64,000 nucleotides of DNA from Amblyornis subalaris (taxonomy: Eukaryota > Chordata > Aves > Passeriformes > Ptilonorhynchidae), in contig JACAXG010000169.1 in assembly GCA_018881555.1 (NCBI GenBank), forward strand, positions 760,280-824,279. The letters run 5' to 3'. A model generated the notes under the pieces. That model was not told the origin of the DNA, searched no databases, and saw only the letters and a program-made list of their open reading frames with translations. Positions 61,484 to 64,000 of the stretch are shown in pieces; position 1 is the stretch's first letter; the number at the start of each line of letters is the position of its first letter. The position numbers and the translations under genes were made by a program.

Positions 61484-63781
61484 CTGGGGGACGAGAGGAC
61501 ATGGTAAAAACCAGAACTCCTTCCTCACCTGAAAATAGACCCAGGGGCCCCTCTTGCCTGGGGACAGAGGTTCTGCAGCTGGCAACCCCTTGATGGTCTA
61601 CCAGAAAGTCTTGGAGCTGGCTGACAAGCCGTGGGGCTGATCTTGAACTCTGAGCTAGCTCAGATTTCCTCCCTCAGACAAAGTGTTCCCNATTCCCCTA
61701 GGGAAGGCTGGACATGGTAGGAGGCAGAAGCCACCTCCCAGTATAAGTGAAGAGGTTTGCAATGGGACCAGCTCTGAGATCCCCTCTCTCCCCACCCCTT
61801 CCCACAAGCAGTGGCAGAGGAGACTCCCAGCTCTGCCTTCACTCTCCCCCCAGGCACAGGGCCGGAGGCTCCTTACGAAGAACTGTCCCCGCACGGGGGG
61901 CTGATACACCCCGTTGAACCCGCACGGCCACTGCGCCCCGCAGCTGAAGTTGAAGAGTCTCTGCACGGCCGTGCCACACGCGGCTGGGTCCCCTGTCCCC
62001 GTCACCGTGAGCACGTGGCTGGGGCTGGCTGAGCTCGGCGCACGCACGCAGGGGCTGTCGTACAGCTCTGCCACGGTCATGTTCTCCTGGTAGCCCTGGG
62101 GGTAGCAGGGGTGCGAGATCTGGGCACTCGGGCTGGCCTGGAGAGAGACGGAGCCGTTAGTGGGGCTGGGATGCCACTGAGACCCTTCCCACAGCCCATC
62201 CCAGACAGCAGCACCNGGACCCCGGGAGGGTTTGAGGAGAAGCAGGACCCATCCTTTGCATGACCAACCTGCCCTCGGCTTTTGCCGGTCCTGCTGTCAC
62301 CCCCTCCATGGAGCTGTGCTGGGGTGACAATGGCACTGCCAAACCTGGGGACGGCAGCTGTTCCCGAGGGCAGTGNGGGCACTCTGCCTGCAATGGGAGC
62401 TTCTTGCCTCATCCCCACTGCATCCTGCAGGTCCCTGCCCAGGAAGGACCAAGGATCCATCCCACCTGTGAGCTCCCTGAGCATCCCTGGCTCCCACAGC
62501 ACGGGGCTCTGGCTCTGTCCCAGGGCAGTTGTGCAGGGACTCAGCTGGGAAACCTCTCTCTGGGCAGAAATGGAGCAAGGGCAAGCAAACGGTGATAGGG
62601 AAAAACCTACGGACACAGGTGGGCTTGGGAAATTACNAAAAATGCCATTACNAGTCAAGATGTGGGGAGAAGGGAGCCCTGCCCGGGAACCACCACCGCC
62701 TTCCACCCAAAGGAGGCAATTCCTTGGTTCTGTAGATGAAATCTAAGCCCCTCCCAATCCCCTACCTCTTTACCCACAGGAGTGCCCAGGCTTGCTGGGG
62801 CACACGTTCCAGGGCAGGGGGAGGCGGCTGAGCAGCCCCCGTGGCCGTGGCCGCGGTACCTGGTGCAGAGCTGCCAGCAGCATCTTCAGCGCCTGGGTCT
62901 GCCCGTAGCACAGGTAGCTGTGGCTGTACAGGGAGTAGTTGGTGCCGTACAGCCGGAAGAACACGGACGTGTTCCTGTCCTCCACGGCGACCCCGGGCTG
63001 GAAGGTGATTTGTGTGGAGGCCCCGCCGAGGTCCAGAGCCCCGAGAACCTCGGCNTCCTGGGGATGTTCCCATTTCTCTGCAAAGGAGAACTGGCCCAAC
63101 AGACAGCAAGTGTTAGGCCGAACTGTAGCAGTCGCAGTTCCACTCCCTTCCCTCGTGGATTTTCAGGCTCAGAAGCCCCACAGGGACCTTCCACATGCTT
63201 CCGACTCCCTGTTTTACTCCTGCTTGCCCACATCCTCCTCAACCCACAGAGATTTCCATGGAGCACTGAGGTTTGGCCTCTTGGCTGCTGCACATCTGCT
63301 GGAATCCAGAGACTTTGAGGAGGGGAAAAGGAACTCTGTCATCCAGAGGCTGATACTGCTGCAATACCCCTGTGATCCCAAATTCCACCCATGTGTCAGC
63401 ACAGGACAGCACAGGGCCAGGCTGAGCTGGACACAAAGATCCTGGTAATCCCATTAATGGGGTAGAGTCTGCAGCCCATGGCCGCAGGCGATGTTTAGCT
63501 GGGTGACCAGTGCCCCAAAACTCCAATCTTGTCTCCTCTGGGAATAAGGAAACCTGACAGGGAAAACAGACAGGGATATATTCCCTGCTCCCCCCTCCCC
63601 TGCCCTCTCCCTGAGAGGAACCTTGATGAGTGTCTCCAGCAGGTAGTTGACCGTGATCCAGCCAAAGGAGCCCTCCTCGCTCCCCGTCAGGATCCGAGCT
63701 CCGCGGAAATCCACAGGGTACTCCCCAATGGCCTTGGACACCTCGGCAAAGACCTGCTCGGCCTTGGTGCTGTTCTCCTGC
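60014..63781 (-). CDS. ENTPD8: ENTPD8, ecto-nucleoside triphosphate diphosphohydrolase 8 (last six coding exons; 5' part outside window)
   Basis: Plasma-membrane ecto-enzyme that hydrolyses extracellular nucleoside tri- and diphosphates with Ca/Mg. The exons, in transcript order, are 63781-63622, 63090-62860, 62137-61877, 61483-61373, 61218-61084 and 60205-60014. They give 362 residues of an expected ~495. Apyrase conserved region 3 is seen as [13 protein letters not shown], region 4 as [13 protein letters not shown], and region 5 as [13 protein letters not shown]-terminal membrane helix ([20 protein letters not shown]) ends in LWKTK and TAG. Several N-glycosylation sequons (NST, NTS, NYS, NMT, NFS, NLT, NTT, NFT) and conserved Cys fit the extracellular domain. 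All internal phases agree. The donor after 63622 is weak (GTTCCT). The N-terminal membrane helix and regions 1-2 lie beyond position 64000. The tail-to-tail position with NOXA1 matches human. Confidence 0.95.
60508..60785 (-). mobile_element. CR1 fragment in the ENTPD8 terminal intron
   Basis: cagaatcagtaaggtcagaa, then aagacctttaaggtcatcga, gtgccacatccacacgttgt and tttccctggcacaacttgag. Reverse of the plus strand, so the same strand as ENTPD8. Confidence 0.85.
61877..62137 (-). other. ENTPD8: ENTPD8 exon, membrane-distal Cys-rich lobe
   Basis: 87 codons in phase 0. They contain [42 protein letters not shown] and [15 protein letters not shown]. They match human ENTPD8 HPCYLSGYQ, TVEGTGNPGAC and FDGVYQPPLRGQFY. 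The acceptor is CTCTCCAG and the donor GTAAGG. Confidence 0.93.
62860..63090 (-). other. ENTPD8: ENTPD8 exon with apyrase conserved region 4
   Basis: 77 codons in phase 0, beginning [11 protein letters not shown] and containing [16 protein letters not shown] (nucleotide-binding apyrase region 4). [20 protein letters not shown] follows and the exon ends LLAALHQ before GTACCG. One N falls in a GAN codon (Asp or Glu). The human equivalent is RLYGSDYSVYTHSYLCFG. Confidence 0.93.
63622..63781 (-). other. ENTPD8: ENTPD8 exon with apyrase conserved region 3
   Basis: Reads [20 protein letters not shown], then [33 protein letters not shown]. It carries the [11 protein letters not shown] apyrase region 3. 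The acceptor is CCTCCAG; the donor after ATCAAG is GTTCCT, a poor consensus. The match to human (TLVK followed by YSF) places the boundary here because the next exon begins [10 protein letters not shown]. Confidence 0.9.
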
Positions 63782-64000
63782 CTGGAGGGAAGGCACAAAC
63801 ACCTCAGGTGCTGCAGGCCACGCCTGGGANCTCTGGGAGCTGGGCTGGCAGCCAGAGGCTGCTGTGCCCTGCCAAGGAGCTGCTCGGAGACATCCCCCCA
63901 TCGCTGCCCTGCCTGCGCATGGCTCCTGCAACCCCCAAATCCCTCACCCGGGCCATTGGGAATCTCCCTAAAAACGCTGCCTACGGGCTCTGCGGGAGCA
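63782..64000 (-). other. ENTPD8: ENTPD8 intron running off the window
   Basis: No sequence matching the preceding exon (expected to end near TAGMRLL) is visible before position 64000, so the next upstream exon lies outside. Confidence 0.6.

Noticed and set aside
1..64000. CRISPR arrays, operons, phage or bacterial mobile systems
   Set aside because: The window is vertebrate genomic DNA with spliced genes; no spacer-repeat array or prokaryotic gene organisation is present.

Overview
The window looks like draft genomic DNA from a bird. It carries about 20 fragments of CR1 non-LTR retrotransposon (in both orientations, several with the typical 3' tail of short ATTCTRTG-like units), has short introns and GC-rich promoters, and has two genes whose exons read clearly as vertebrate. 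Isolated single N positions occur every few hundred bases. They leave some codons ambiguous but do not break the gene models. The exact bird order cannot be told from the sequence.

Layout. Bases 1-42,200 hold no coding exon that I can assign to a known protein. This stretch has AT-moderate intronic or intergenic DNA, dispersed CR1 copies, a tandem repeat near 29.8 kb, an isolated GC/CpG-rich island near 4.9-5.3 kb, and several unassigned exon-like segments on the minus strand. Bases 42,200-43,700 form a strong CpG island. Transcription appears to diverge from it: a minus-strand first exon with a consensus splice donor at 42,594/42,593, and NOXA1 on the plus strand (start codon 43,489). In mammals the gene lying head-to-head with NOXA1 is EXD3. 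The left part is therefore inferred to be the 5' region of EXD3, but no EXD3 domain was recognised here.

NOXA1 (NADPH oxidase activator 1) is complete in 15 coding exons, 43,489-58,518. All exon phases agree and predict 510 residues: N-terminal TPR repeats that bind Rac, an activation segment, a central SH3-like domain, a proline-rich linker, a PB1 domain and a C-terminal SH3 domain. The central SH3-like segment matches p67phox (NCF2), and human NOXA1 as I know it lacks it. This is the most interesting biological point in the window.

ENTPD8 (ecto-nucleoside triphosphate diphosphohydrolase 8) lies tail-to-tail with NOXA1 on the minus strand. Its last six coding exons (63,781 down to 60,014) are present and its 5' exons lie beyond the right edge. 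The EXD3(-)/NOXA1(+)/ENTPD8(-) order matches human 9q34.3. NOXA1 makes an activator of reactive-oxygen-producing oxidases, and ENTPD8 is a surface nucleotidase; they are neighbours without a known shared pathway.
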